From DASZBX01 sp035943635 (GTDB lineage: Bacteria; Actinomycetota; Actinomycetes; Streptomycetales; Catenulisporaceae), in contig DASZBX010000093.1 in NCBI GenBank assembly GCA_035943635.1, forward strand, positions 1-37,100: a stretch of 37,100 nucleotides of DNA. The letters run 5' to 3'. Each line of letters opens with the position of its first letter. The stretch's first letter is position 1. The notes beneath the pieces are model-generated. The model was given only the letters and a program-made list of their open reading frames with translations. It did no database searches and was not told the DNA's origin. This document shows, in pieces, positions 1 to 8,606 of the stretch. The position numbers were made by a program, and so were the translations under genes.

Positions 1-124
1 CCGGCTCCACCCGGCCCCGGCCCCCGCCCGGCCGGCCGCCCGTCCGCACGGCCACCGCCCGGCCGCCGGACCGGCGGACCCGGCGGGAGGGGGCCGGGCG
101 CCGTGAACCGACGAGAGGACACGC

Positions 125-940
125 GTGTTAGCAGCGCAACGACGGATCGAGATCGTCGCCCGACTGCGTGCCCAGGAGCAGGTCTCCACCCGGGAGGCCG
201 CCGACGCGCTCGGCGTCTCCGAGGCCACCGCGCGGCGGGACCTGACCGCGCTGATGGCCCGGGGCCTGGCCACCCGGGTGCACGGCGGCGCGCGCCGGGC
301 CGCCCGGCCCGGGCCCGCGGCCAGCCGCTGCGCGGCCACGGTCGAGCAGGACGCGATCGCGGCCGCGGCGGCCGGGACCGTGCCCCCGGGCGCCTCCATC
401 GGCCTGTCCGGCGGCGCGATGATCCACGCCCTGGCCGAACACCTGGTCGCCGTGCCCGGACTGACCGTGGTGACCAACTCGCTGCGCGCCGCCGACATCC
501 TCGGCCGCCAGGCGCCGCCGGACGAACGCAGCACGGTGATCCTGATCGGCGGCTACCGCACCGGGGTGGACCTGCTCGGCGGCCCGCTGACCGCCGCGGC
601 GCTGCGCACCATCCAGCTGGAGATGTCCTTCTTCGACTGCGCCGGCATCGACGCCCGGTCCGGGGCGACCACCGCCGACATCACCGACGCCGAGGCCCGC
701 CGGGCCCTGGCCCAGGTCTCCGGCCGCCGGATCGTGCTGGCCGAGCCGCGCCAGCACGGCGCCCGCGCGCTGAGCACATTTCTGGCGTTCGACCAGGTGG
801 ACACGATCATCACCGCCGCCCCCGAGGGCCGCCCGGACGAGGAGCAGTGGGCCATCCTGCGCAACGCGCGGGACTACATCGTCGCGGATACGGAACTGGC
901 CGCCGCGGGGTTCGACGGCGGCGGGCGCGCGAGGGGCTGA
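125..940 (+). CDS. DeoR-family transcriptional regulator
   Basis: A 271-residue protein with the full DeoR layout. Residues 1-55 form the winged helix-turn-helix, with the family pattern QRRIEIVARL followed by VSTREAADALGVSEATARRDL. Residues ~75-250 form the DeoRC sugar-phosphate sensor fold, seen in the segments IGLSGGAMIHALAEHL, LTVVTNSL, CAGIDARSGATTADITDAEA and VDTIIT. DeoR proteins usually repress sugar or nucleoside catabolic genes and are released by a phosphorylated sugar. The start is a GTG preceded by GAGAGGA about 7 bases upstream. The target operon is not visible; it may lie left of the window. The family call is firm; the ligand is unknown. Confidence 0.9.
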   Translation: MLAAQRRIEIVARLRAQEQVSTREAADALGVSEATARRDLTALMARGLATRVHGGARRAARPGPAASRCAATVEQDAIAAAAAGTVPPGASIGLSGGAMIHALAEHLVAVPGLTVVTNSLRAADILGRQAPPDERSTVILIGGYRTGVDLLGGPLTAAALRTIQLEMSFFDCAGIDARSGATTADITDAEARRALAQVSGRRIVLAEPRQHGARALSTFLAFDQVDTIITAAPEGRPDEEQWAILRNARDYIVADTELAAAGFDGGGRARG

Positions 941-1085
941 GGGCCGGGGCGCGTGCCCTGGACCCGAAGCCCGGATCGCGCCGCGCCGACTCTTCGGCCG
1001 CCGCTGAACTCCGGCCCGGATTCCGGATCCGGCGACGCCCCGGTTGCCCTAGGGTGGGGCGAAAAGATTCAGGGGGAGGCACCGG

Positions 1086-1757
1086 ATGTTCGGCCATTCC
1101 ACGCTGCAAACCGTGGTGATCAACCAGGACGAGGCGCACGGCCTGGCGCACGCGGAGTACACCTGCCGGGCGATGCAGGGCAGATCCGACGTCGTCTTGC
1201 CGTTCACGGTGATCTACCGCAACCTGCGGACCGACTCGGTCGTGTCCTGCGCCTCGGTCGCCCTCGCGATCCGCGACAAGCAGGGCTTCGCCATCGGCAC
1301 CCACACCTCTCGGCTCTCCGAGGTCCCTCCGCTGGGGGTCGGGGTGTGGAGCGGCGCGGTGACCGCCTCGAACGGGAAGCCGTTCATCGCGGAACTGGAG
1401 GTGCGCGAGGTCGAGCGGCGCCCCACCGGTACCGGGCCGGACCGGTTCGTCCCGTTCCCGGTCGAGCGGGCCCGCTTCAACGGCAAGCACGACGGCCACT
1501 GGAACGCCGCGGGCGAGATCGCCAACCCCTACCCGAAGCCGCTGGACGACATGCGGGTGATCGTGCTGGCCCGCGACGGGGACGGGCTGCTGACCGATTC
1601 CGCCGAGACTTACGTCGGGCCGGTGGCCGCCAACCGGTCAGTCCCGTTCGAGGTCGACTCGTGGGGGCCGGGCAAGCCCGCGAGGTACGAGGTCATCACC
1701 CTGCCCATCGTGTACCACGGCGGTTGGGAGGGACTGGTCGCCGGCCGTCTCGGCTAG
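1086..1757 (+). CDS. Hypothetical protein, 223 aa, beta-rich
   Basis: I do not recognise a named family with certainty. The ATG has a strong ribosome site (GGGGGAGG, about 6 bases away), and codon use is typical of the window. There is no signal peptide or membrane segment. The sequence alternates short hydrophobic strands. Its second half (NPYPKPLDDMRVIVLARDGDG, then FEVDSWGP) resembles the FxLYD-like beta-sandwich pattern in which an 'after-all-additive' strand set describes a folded domain, but this is a weak resemblance. It follows the DeoR gene by 145 bp and precedes the M20 amidohydrolase by 121 bp on the same strand. There is no evidence of coupling to either. The gene is real with good confidence; its function is unknown. 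Confidence 0.75.
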   Translation: MFGHSTLQTVVINQDEAHGLAHAEYTCRAMQGRSDVVLPFTVIYRNLRTDSVVSCASVALAIRDKQGFAIGTHTSRLSEVPPLGVGVWSGAVTASNGKPFIAELEVREVERRPTGTGPDRFVPFPVERARFNGKHDGHWNAAGEIANPYPKPLDDMRVIVLARDGDGLLTDSAETYVGPVAANRSVPFEVDSWGPGKPARYEVITLPIVYHGGWEGLVAGRLG

Positions 1758-1878
1758 CCGGACCGGTCCGGCGCGCGCGGTCCCCCCTCGACAACACCGC
1801 CGTGTCATCATCGGCGTAGCGAGATGTCCTCTGGTAGAACCGTAGGCACGCCGCCTTTCCGGCAGAAAGGGATCCGCC

Positions 1879-3123
1879 ATGCCGACCGCCGCCCCGGACG
1901 ACTGGGCCGCCTTCTACCAGGACCTGCACCGGCACCCGGAGCTGGCGTTCCAGGAGACCCGCACGGGCGGGCTGGTCGCCGAGCGGCTGGCCGCGTCCGG
2001 GTTCGAGGTGGCGGCGGGCGTCGGCGGGACCGGGGTGGTCGGCGTGCTGCGCAACGGCGACGGGCCGACCGCGCTGCTGCGGGCGGACATGGACGCCCTG
2101 CCGGTGCAGGAGCGGACCGGCCTGCCGTACGCGAGCACGCAGCGCGCGCTGGACGCCGACGGGAACGACGTGCCGGTGATGCACGCCTGCGGCCACGACA
2201 TCCACGTGGCCTGCCTGCTCGGCGCCTGCCAGACCCTGGCCGGGCAGCGCGAGACCTGGGCCGGGACGCTGCTGGCCGTCTTCCAGCCGGCCGAGGAGGT
2301 CGGCGACGGGGCCGGCGCGATGGTCCGGGACGGGTTGTTCGACCGGTTCGGGCGGCCGGACGTGGTGCTGGGCCAGCACGTCGCGCCGATTCCGGCCGGG
2401 ATCATCGCGCTGCGCCCGGGCCCGGCGTTCGCCGCGGCGGACTCGTTGCGGATCACGCTGTACGGCCGCGGCGCGCACGCGTCCCGGCCCGGGGCCTCGG
2501 TCGACCCGGTGGTGATGGCCGCGGCGACGGTGTTGCGGTTGCAGACGATCGTCTCGCGCGAGCTGGCCGCGGGCGAGTCGGCGGTGGTGACGGTCAGCTC
2601 GATCCGGGCCGGCAGCGCCGGGAACGTGATCCCGGACGAGGCCGAGCTGCTGGTGAGCGTCCGGACCTTCGCGGCCGGGGTGCGCACCCGGATCCTGGCC
2701 GCGATCGAGCGGATCGTGCGGGCCGAGGCGGCCGCCTCGGACGCCCCGCGCCCGCCGAAGATCGAGAACACGGCCTCGTTCCCGGCCGTGGTCAACGACC
2801 CGGCCGCGGCCGACCGGACCCGCCCGGCCCTGCTGACGGTCTCGCCGTTGGTGATCGACCCGGGCCCGGTCACCGGCAACGAGGACGTGGGCGTGCTGGC
2901 CGACGCCGCGGGCGCGCCCTGCGTGTACTGGCTGCTCGGCGGCGCGGACCCGGCCGCGTTCGACGGCGCGACGACCATGGCCGAGCTGACCGAACGGGTC
3001 CGCGCGCTGCCGTCGAACCACTCGCCCCTGTACGCGCCGGTGATCGAGCCGACCCTGGGCACGGGCATGCGGGCGCTGGTCGCGGCCGCGCAGGCGTGGC
3101 TGCCGAAGGCGGACGCGGCGTAG
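1879..3123 (+). CDS. M20-family metallo-amidohydrolase (hippurate hydrolase / N-acyl-amino-acid hydrolase type)
   Basis: A 414-residue M20D-type peptidase/amidohydrolase. Hallmarks in order are HPELAFQE (~19-26), the metal-binding DMDALPVQE region (~70-78), HACGHDIH with ligands C104 and H106, the catalytic/metal-ligand pair PAEEVGDGA (E139/E140), GQHVAP, and a dimerisation domain from about residue 185 to 300. The length is normal for the family. Such enzymes remove acyl groups from N-acyl amino acids, or amides of indole-acetate type, using two metal ions in the cytoplasm; the real substrate cannot be read from sequence. There is no signal peptide. The ATG has AGAAAGG 7 bases upstream. It converges on the RDD gene, with stop codons about 20 bp apart. 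Confidence 0.9.
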   Translation: MPTAAPDDWAAFYQDLHRHPELAFQETRTGGLVAERLAASGFEVAAGVGGTGVVGVLRNGDGPTALLRADMDALPVQERTGLPYASTQRALDADGNDVPVMHACGHDIHVACLLGACQTLAGQRETWAGTLLAVFQPAEEVGDGAGAMVRDGLFDRFGRPDVVLGQHVAPIPAGIIALRPGPAFAAADSLRITLYGRGAHASRPGASVDPVVMAAATVLRLQTIVSRELAAGESAVVTVSSIRAGSAGNVIPDEAELLVSVRTFAAGVRTRILAAIERIVRAEAAASDAPRPPKIENTASFPAVVNDPAAADRTRPALLTVSPLVIDPGPVTGNEDVGVLADAAGAPCVYWLLGGADPAAFDGATTMAELTERVRALPSNHSPLYAPVIEPTLGTGMRALVAAAQAWLPKADAA

Positions 3124-3143
3124 TCACAGCGTGGGCGGGGCGC

Positions 3144-3617
3144 TCACGGCCGGTCGTAGATCACATGGGTGCGCGCGATCTTGTCGTGGAATCCGTCCCG
3201 CTCGCGGTCGACCGCGACCCAGACGAAACCGAGCCAGAAGACCGACGAGACGATGTATCCCAGCACCCGGACCAGCGACCGCATCGCCGACGGGTGCCGG
3301 CCCGCACGGTCCACGACCCGCAGCCCGAGCAGCGCTTTGCCGAACGTGCGGCCGGCGAGGGTCCAGCCGGCGGCGCAGTAGAGGCCGAACACGATCGGGG
3401 TCAGCGCCAGGACCGGCCCGATGCTCAGCCGCCTGGCGGAGTCGATGCTGCCGCTGAACACCGCGTTGACCAGCCCGAATCCGACCGAGCAGGCCATCAG
3501 GAGCAGTACCGTGGCCACCGCGTCGAGACTGAACGCGGCGCCGCGGCTGACCACCCCGGCGTGCTGCGCCGACTGCGGTGCGGCGACCGGTGCGGGCGGG
3601 GTGACGGTCGTCTTCAC
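3144..3617 (-). CDS. RDD-family integral membrane protein
   Basis: A 157-residue protein with the RDD signature residues: an R..AF.LDA segment near residue 26, GRTFGKALLGLRVVD in the middle, and DRERDGFHDKIARTHVIY near the C terminus. Three to four hydrophobic helices are visible (about 30-55, 70-90 and 120-140). RDD proteins are small membrane proteins, some acting in transport or ion homeostasis, often without a defined role. The GTG start overlaps the TGA stop of the upstream gene in a GTGA tetranucleotide, so translation is probably coupled to that gene. Confidence 0.88.
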   Translation of the reverse strand: MKTTVTPPAPVAAPQSAQHAGVVSRGAAFSLDAVATVLLLMACSVGFGLVNAVFSGSIDSARRLSIGPVLALTPIVFGLYCAAGWTLAGRTFGKALLGLRVVDRAGRHPSAMRSLVRVLGYIVSSVFWLGFVWVAVDRERDGFHDKIARTHVIYDRP

Positions 3618-4375
3618 TGCTCGTAGCCGTCCGCGCGTTCGGAGCCGACTTCCGGGGCGTCGCGCGGCGTCAGGTGGAGGCCGAGCGTCCAGTCGGAGGA
3701 GCCGAGCGGTCGGGCGGGCTCGGCAGGCTGGCCGGGACTGGCCGCGGGCAGGTCGGGCTCCGTCGGGACCGCGGTCGGGGCCGCTGCCGAGGCCGACGCT
3801 GACGAGGTCGACAGCCTTGCAGCTGCCGCATTGCCCTGCTCGCGTCCGGCACGGTGGAACAGCCGGTGGGTCAGCGAGTCCACGATGTCGTCCGCGTGCC
3901 GCGCGGTCAGCCGGGCCGACTCGGTCGCCTCGGTCATGATGCCGGCGGACTGGTCCTGCACGATCCGCCGGACCGCCTCCGGGTTCTCCCCCAGCCGGTC
4001 CAGCACGATCGGCAGGGCCCGCTCGAGCAGCGGGTCCAGTTGGCTGTCGGCCAGGTCGCGCACCATCCCCTGCACGCCCGGATCGGCGGCGACGGCCGTG
4101 CCCACGGCCTCGATCAGCGCGTGCACGCCCGCCGTGGCCCGGGCGCGTTCCAGCGAGCCGACCTCGGCCAGGGTCTGGGTGGCCCAGACCGCGAGGTCCA
4201 GGGCCGGGTCCAGCGCCGGGGCGGCCGCCCGGCGGGTCCGCGCGTAGACCCCGCCGCCCACGCGCCCGGCCGCCCGCAGCACCGGCGCCCCGGCCCGCGC
4301 GGCCAGGGATCCGGCGCCGACTGCGACGTCGAGCAGGCTCAGGGCCGGATGCGGCGGCGGCTGCGCGTCGTTCAC
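3614..4375 (-). CDS. Hypothetical helical protein coupled to the RDD gene
   Basis: A 253-residue, alanine-rich, mainly helical protein with no signal peptide. Residues ~60-170 contain amphipathic helices with repeated LDPxL and DLADSQLDPLLERALPIVL patterns. This is a common layout in actinobacterial cytoplasmic proteins of unknown function that sit beside RDD genes. The C-terminal ~70 residues are a low-complexity Ser/Ala/Pro tail (STSSASASAAAPTAVPTEP), probably disordered. The GTG start has GCGGAG about 7 bases upstream. The stop overlaps the RDD start by four bases, so the two form an operon and may work together at the membrane (inference). Confidence 0.75.
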   Translation of the reverse strand: MNDAQPPPHPALSLLDVAVGAGSLAARAGAPVLRAAGRVGGGVYARTRRAAAPALDPALDLAVWATQTLAEVGSLERARATAGVHALIEAVGTAVAADPGVQGMVRDLADSQLDPLLERALPIVLDRLGENPEAVRRIVQDQSAGIMTEATESARLTARHADDIVDSLTHRLFHRAGREQGNAAAARLSTSSASASAAAPTAVPTEPDLPAASPGQPAEPARPLGSSDWTLGLHLTPRDAPEVGSERADGYEQ

Positions 4376-4532
4376 GGCGGGCTCCGCTCAGCAGTGCCGA
4401 CGCTCGGTCCGGCTGACGAGGCGATCGGCGGTTGGTCCCGTATATCCGTGATACCGCCCCGGCCGGGCCCGGGCACCGCGGGTGGGCCGCCTGGGTGACC
4501 CGCCGTCCTACCGCGCAGTGTTTTTGATCCGT

Positions 4533-5333
4533 CTAGTTCGTGGTCGACGCGGTCGTGTTCCGGTCCGCCGAGTCCGAGGCCGTGCCCGAGGCCGAGGCCG
4601 CCGGGGACGCCGACCCGGCGGCCGAGTCGCTCGGCGTGGCGCTCGCGTGCCCGGTCGGCGAGGCCTGGCCCGGGGTCGGCGTGGGCGTCGCGGCGCCGGT
4701 GCGGGAGGCGGCCGGGTGCACGGCCGACACGGCCATCGCCGTGGCCGTCGGGGACGGCGCGCCGTTCAGGTTGTACTCGGCGAACAGGCCGGTGTTCGGC
4801 ATGACCAGCGCGTTGACCTTGAGCGTGCCGCCGTCGGAGAAGGTCAGCGACACCGTGGTCGCGCGCCCGGGCTGCCAGGTCCCGCCGCGCAGCACCAGCG
4901 CCGGGCAGTCGCGCAGGCCGAAGCTGGCCGTGGACCCGCCCGGGAAGACGGTCACGCCCGAGCTGATGGAGACGTTCTGGCACGCGTGCGAGCTGAACGG
5001 CGCGGAGCCCCGCACCACAGCCGAGGTGCTGCCCGCGAGCACGCCGGTGAGCCGGTCGGTGGTGTCCCGGCTGGTGTTCGAGACCGCGCCGATCACCTCG
5101 GCGGTGCCCGAGGCCTGGTCCAGCACCACCCACACGTTGTTCACCCGCATGATCCCGGTGCTGCCGTTGCCCGGGCCCTGCTGGAAGTGCTGGGTGGTCG
5201 CGTCGAAACCGGCCGCGCAGGCGGTGGCGAACGGGACCGTGGCCACCAGGACCGCGACGGCGGCCAGGCTCGCCCGGCCCCGGCGGGGCGAGGTCGAGCG
5301 GCGGGGCGCGGTGCGGGGTAGAAGAGTGCTCAC
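4533..5333 (-). CDS. Probable surface lipoprotein, DUF461-like
   Basis: From a GTG at 5333 the protein begins with an Arg-rich n-region, a hydrophobic stretch (ASLAAVAVLVATVPF) and a lipobox ATAC with the lipidated cysteine at residue 39. The mature part (GFDATTQHFQQGPGNGSTGIM, then VWVVLDQASG and IGAVSNTS) resembles the beta-sandwich DUF461/LpqE-like lipoproteins of Actinobacteria, whose roles are poorly known. The last ~80 residues are a Ser/Thr/Ala/Pro tail, likely extended at the surface. The reading frame is open to 5414, but starts at 5414 or 5381 would put ~16-27 extra residues before the signal peptide. AGGAG lies 11 bases before 5333, a little far, so the start is uncertain. Confidence 0.72.
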   Translation of the reverse strand: MSTLLPRTAPRRSTSPRRGRASLAAVAVLVATVPFATACAAGFDATTQHFQQGPGNGSTGIMRVNNVWVVLDQASGTAEVIGAVSNTSRDTTDRLTGVLAGSTSAVVRGSAPFSSHACQNVSISSGVTVFPGGSTASFGLRDCPALVLRGGTWQPGRATTVSLTFSDGGTLKVNALVMPNTGLFAEYNLNGAPSPTATAMAVSAVHPAASRTGAATPTPTPGQASPTGHASATPSDSAAGSASPAASASGTASDSADRNTTASTTN

Positions 5334-5532
5334 GGTTGGTCCGGCTCCTAGACGCGGCTGGTCGGAAAGGCTGCGCCTCATCGTAGTGATCAGTCGGATA
5401 CTCTCCGTGCACAACCGGCCGGCCCGCGGCGCCGGCCGGGTCGATGTGGCTGGCCATCGGGGGTCTGCGGGCGGCAGCGTTCACCTGATCGGGCTCATCC
5501 GAACGGCGGACGGCAGGCGGTGGGCGGCGGAG

Positions 5533-6678
5533 TTACCGGGCGCCGACCGCGAGATCCTCGACGTCCACCTTCGTCAGCAGCTCAGCGAGCTCCGGTTCCT
5601 TCGCCAGATCGAGCGGCTGGAGTTCCCGGGCCGCGCCGCGCTGGCGGACCAGCAGCTCGCTGGACACGTCGTTGAGCACGGTCGTCGCCTCCACGAGGTC
5701 CCAGCGCACGCCCTGCAGCGCGTTCCGGGAGAATCGCGCGGCGAGCACGCAGTCCGCCGGCACCCGGCCGAACGCGCTGCTCCCGGGCGTGCGGATCGCG
5801 ACGACCTGGGCGTCGGCGAGCCCGGGCGCGACGGCGAACGTCTCCCGGATCGTGGTCAGCACGTAGCCCGCGACGAGTTGGTTGTAGAGGGCCGACCGCA
5901 TGGTCTTGGTGAGTTTGCGCAGGCTCAGGTTCCCGGCCTCGGTCCGCCCGGGCAGCCGCTCCGGCACGGCCTCGATCCCCGGCACGAGCACGACCAGGGC
6001 GACGGTCGCGCCGTCGACCCCGACCGCGGCGGCGGGCGCCTCGTTGTCCGCGAAGGCGTCGCCGAGCACGGACAGGACCAGGTCCGGATCGTTCGCGCAC
6101 AGCAGCGACCATTGCAGGTCGAGCTGCTGCTGGTGGCGGACCTGCCGCTCCCGCTCAAACGCGCTGGCGGCGCGGGGTCGCGATATCTCCTGCTCAGCGG
6201 CCTGCTGCGAGGCGAGTTTGGCCTTCGTCCGGTCCGGGTGCCGGCGCATCCCGAGGTCCTCGGCTGCGAGCTGTTCCCGCCATTCCCGGACCGCGTTGTC
6301 GTCGGCCGGACCGGGCGGCGTCGGCGCGGCGGCGACCGGCGACTGGGCCGGCGGGAAGCTCGCCCGATGCAGGTTCATGATCGTGTTGAAGGCGTAGGCC
6401 AGCTCCTGCGCCTGCTGGGCCTTCTCCGCCGCCCGCACCCGCCGCTGCGCCGCCGCCACCGATCCGCGACTGGCGCCGGCCGACGACCGACGCCGGGTTC
6501 CGCTGAGCGAGGTGTAGAACGTCCCCGACCCGGAGCCGTTGCCACCGCCGGCTCCGCCCGCTCGGCCACTGATACCGTGCGTCCGATTCGCGCGCTGGCT
6601 GACCGTGGTCCGCACACCGCGACTCGACGCACGGATCCGCACTCCGGGCGCGACCTTGAATGAGAACCCCATATTCAT
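5533..6678 (-). CDS. DUF4236 domain protein with coiled-coil middle and variable C-terminal domain
   Basis: The N terminus (MGFSFKVAPGVRIRASSRGVRT) matches the DUF4236 pattern, a short beta-repeat module whose strands carry GVRxxxSxxGV motifs. A Gly/Ser linker and an Arg/Ala/Gln-rich helical stretch follow (residues ~70-200, likely coiled coil). The C-terminal domain is about 170 residues (DLVLSVLGDAFADNEAPAAAVGVDG to the end). DUF4236 proteins are of unknown function. The start is chosen at ATG 6678 or 6672 because homology begins at once after it. The longer open frame to 7059 overlaps the neighbouring gene and has no coding character. It probably shares a transcript with the hypothetical upstream, whose stop is 62 bp away. 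Confidence 0.78.
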   Translation of the reverse strand: MNMGFSFKVAPGVRIRASSRGVRTTVSQRANRTHGISGRAGGAGGGNGSGSGTFYTSLSGTRRRSSAGASRGSVAAAQRRVRAAEKAQQAQELAYAFNTIMNLHRASFPPAQSPVAAAPTPPGPADDNAVREWREQLAAEDLGMRRHPDRTKAKLASQQAAEQEISRPRAASAFERERQVRHQQQLDLQWSLLCANDPDLVLSVLGDAFADNEAPAAAVGVDGATVALVVLVPGIEAVPERLPGRTEAGNLSLRKLTKTMRSALYNQLVAGYVLTTIRETFAVAPGLADAQVVAIRTPGSSAFGRVPADCVLAARFSRNALQGVRWDLVEATTVLNDVSSELLVRQRGAARELQPLDLAKEPELAELLTKVDVEDLAVGAR

Positions 6679-6740
6679 CCACGCTACACGCGCACTGCCG
6701 GAATTTCTCTTTATGGGTCGAATAATGCCCCTTTGCCCGA

Positions 6741-7376
6741 TCAGCCTGTCCGGGTCAGCAGGTGGATCGCGCCGAGTATGGCGGGGTTGCCGGATCCGGC
6801 CGAGGCGGCGCCCGGTAGGGCGAGGACGGCGGCGAACAGGTCGGCGACGGACTTCTTGCTCTTTCCCCAGTCGTAGAGCTGGCCCGGGATCTCCGCGGCC
6901 GCGTGGACGAAAGTCTGGCGGGCATCGGATCGGGCGACCTGCACCCGCAGCACGCCGCCGAAGGTCTTGGCATCCGAGGGGATCTCGCCGATCAGGGTGC
7001 ATCCATTCTCGCTCTGCTCCACGGACCGGACGACCTGGCCGTGATACGCCAGCGAGCACAAGGCAACCGCGGTCACCAGGCCGATCGGCGCGGGTACCAG
7101 GTCCCCGCGGGACTTGCCGGTGCGGAAGCCGAGCTTGAGTCCCATGGCGTGACCGCGCTCCGCGGCGCCGACGTGAAGCGCCAGGCGGACGGCGGGAATC
7201 GGCACCTGGGCTGCGGCCACCGCGAGGAACTGCTGCGCACTCATCGGCAGTCGGGCCTGAGCCGCACAGGCGTTGACCGCCTGCTGAACCACCGGCACGG
7301 CGACGACGACCTCGAAGCGGTGATCATCGGTCCAGTGCACAGCGCCGCCGACTCCACCGTCTTGCGCTCCAGCCAT
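6741..7376 (-). CDS. Hypothetical protein, 211 aa
   Basis: The start is set at ATG 7376 because AAGGAGG lies exactly 5-6 bases upstream; the frame stays open to 7598 but that part lacks coding character. The protein has alternating strands and helices: FEVVVAVPVVQQAVNACAAQ near the N terminus, a hydrophobic GLVTAVALCSLAYHG segment in the middle, and a long C-terminal helix after LYDWGKSKKSVADLF. The order strand, long helix, sheet, long helix is reminiscent of the START/SRPBCC fold, but that is a guess. It lies upstream of the DUF4236 gene on the same strand, and the pair may be a functional unit. Confidence 0.7.
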   Translation of the reverse strand: MAGAQDGGVGGAVHWTDDHRFEVVVAVPVVQQAVNACAAQARLPMSAQQFLAVAAAQVPIPAVRLALHVGAAERGHAMGLKLGFRTGKSRGDLVPAPIGLVTAVALCSLAYHGQVVRSVEQSENGCTLIGEIPSDAKTFGGVLRVQVARSDARQTFVHAAAEIPGQLYDWGKSKKSVADLFAAVLALPGAASAGSGNPAILGAIHLLTRTG

Positions 7377-7522
7377 GGCCGCCTCCTTCAATGTGCAGGG
7401 CACAAGGGGGCGGCGCTCGTCCCATTCAGCGTTCCCACGATCCAGGACGATAGCGGCCCGGACCGACAGAAAAACATTCGCCCCTTGCCATGGACCGCTG
7501 ACAGCTTTGTCGGTGCTGCGGA

Positions 7523-7582
7523 AACGGGCCAGGCCCGGCGCGAAAGACGGAGAGTCGTCTCGCGCACCGGGCCGGGCCCGTT
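7523..7582 (-). terminator. Very strong bipartite hairpin terminator of the LysM/transglycosylase gene
   Basis: Outer arms AACGGGCC (7523-7530) and GGCCCGTT (7575-7582) pair. Inside them GGCCCGG pairs with CCGGGCC across a single A/G mismatch, then CGCG with CGCG and AGACG (7545-7549) with CGTCT (7556-7560), leaving a 6-base loop. That gives 24 base pairs. It lies 55 bases past the stop codon at 7638 on the minus strand. No clear T run follows, as is common in high-GC actinomycetes. Confidence 0.75.
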
Positions 7583-7637
7583 CGGGTACTGCTATCACTG
7601 CTGCTTCGTCAGCTACTCATCCGCGTGGTGCGGATTT

Positions 7638-8585
7638 TTAGTAGCCGGACCAGCAGGATCCGCCACAGCGGGCGTCAACGACGTTGTCCAGGCCGCCGTA
7701 GGTGTCCTGCGCGTAGACGGCGCCGGCGATGATGTTGTCGACCGGGTTCCAGATGTCGCCGTAGCCCGGCAGCGCGTACGCGTCGAACGTCGGCTGGATG
7801 ACCTGGAGCAGACCTATCGACGGCGTACCGGCGGCGGCGTTGGAGTCCCAGCCGTTCTCCGCGTTCGGGTTGCCGCTGGACTCGTTCATCGCGGTCTGGT
7901 AGATCGCGTTGTAGGAGACCGAGTAGCCGTTGGCGGCGAGCACGGAGACGGCCTGGTTGATCCAGCCGTTCAGGTCGTCGCCGTAGCTGGAGCTGGACGC
8001 GCTGCCGGCGCTCGACGAGGAGCTGTCAGACGACGAAGACGACGAGGCCGAGGCCGAGGCCGACGACGACGACGACGAACCGCTGTCCGAGGACGAAGAA
8101 TCCGACGAGGACGCAACCGGCGCGGCGGCGACGGTGGTGCCGTCCGGCAGCGCGAGGGTCCAGCCGACCTGGATGTCGGCGGCGGCGGTCAGGGACTGAC
8201 CGTTGCTCTCGGCCCGGCCCTTGTTCATCTTGAACAGGGTCTGGTACTGCTCGCCGGAGCCGAGCGAGCGCTGGGCGATGCCGTACATGGTGTCACCGCT
8301 CTTGACGGTGTACGTGCTGGTCGCGTCGGCGACGGCGACCGAGGTGGTGGTGCTGCTGGCGGTCGTCGCGGTGGCGGCGGCCGTGTGGTGCTTGGCCTTG
8401 ACCGTGTGGCCGGTGCTGCCGGTCACGACGCGGTGGTAGGCGACTGCGGCGTGCGGGGCCGTGGAGGCCGAGGCGGCCTGGGCTACGGCGGGGGCGACGG
8501 CGCACCCGATCACTGCGGCGCAGACCGTGATGGTGCGGGCCTGGTTGCGGGCAGCAGCGAGCCGGGAAATGCGGGGGGACATCAC
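7638..8585 (-). CDS. Secreted LysM plus lytic-transglycosylase-like (SLT) cell-wall hydrolase
   Basis: A 315-residue exported protein. Residues 1-38 are a Sec signal peptide ending AVAQAASA. Residues ~91-147 are one LysM peptidoglycan-binding module (YTVKSGDTMYGIAQRSLGS to GWTLALP). A striking Ser/Asp/Ala linker follows (~155-205). The C-terminal ~105 residues are an SLT-type transglycosylase domain, with the catalytic Glu in TAMNESSGNP and the GLLQVIQPTFDAYALPGY and NIIAGAVYAQ segments. These enzymes cleave glycan strands during growth, sporulation or resuscitation. The gene starts at tandem GTG-ATG codons (8585/8582) after AGAGGAAAGAG. A ydaO riboswitch fills its leader, so expression should respond to cyclic di-AMP. 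A strong terminator follows. Confidence 0.93.
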   Translation of the reverse strand: MMSPRISRLAAARNQARTITVCAAVIGCAVAPAVAQAASASTAPHAAVAYHRVVTGSTGHTVKAKHHTAAATATTASSTTTSVAVADATSTYTVKSGDTMYGIAQRSLGSGEQYQTLFKMNKGRAESNGQSLTAAADIQVGWTLALPDGTTVAAAPVASSSDSSSSDSGSSSSSSASASASSSSSSDSSSSSAGSASSSSYGDDLNGWINQAVSVLAANGYSVSYNAIYQTAMNESSGNPNAENGWDSNAAAGTPSIGLLQVIQPTFDAYALPGYGDIWNPVDNIIAGAVYAQDTYGGLDNVVDARCGGSCWSGY

Positions 8586-8606
8586 GAATGGAACTCTTTC
8601 CTCTAA

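Noticed and set aside
1696..3021. Long minus-strand open frame opposite the M20 amidohydrolase (441 codons)
   Set aside because: It is rich in Arg/Gly/Asp/His with no recognisable domain, as expected for the antisense of a GC-rich gene. The M20 gene on the other strand is unmistakable.
6679..7059. Extension of the DUF4236 frame upstream
   Set aside because: It overlaps the hypothetical gene that has a perfect ribosome site, and DUF4236 homology begins only at 6678/6672.
8203..8439. Small plus-strand open frame inside the LysM/SLT gene
   Set aside because: A shadow of the Thr/Ala/Val-rich N-terminal region; no ribosome site.
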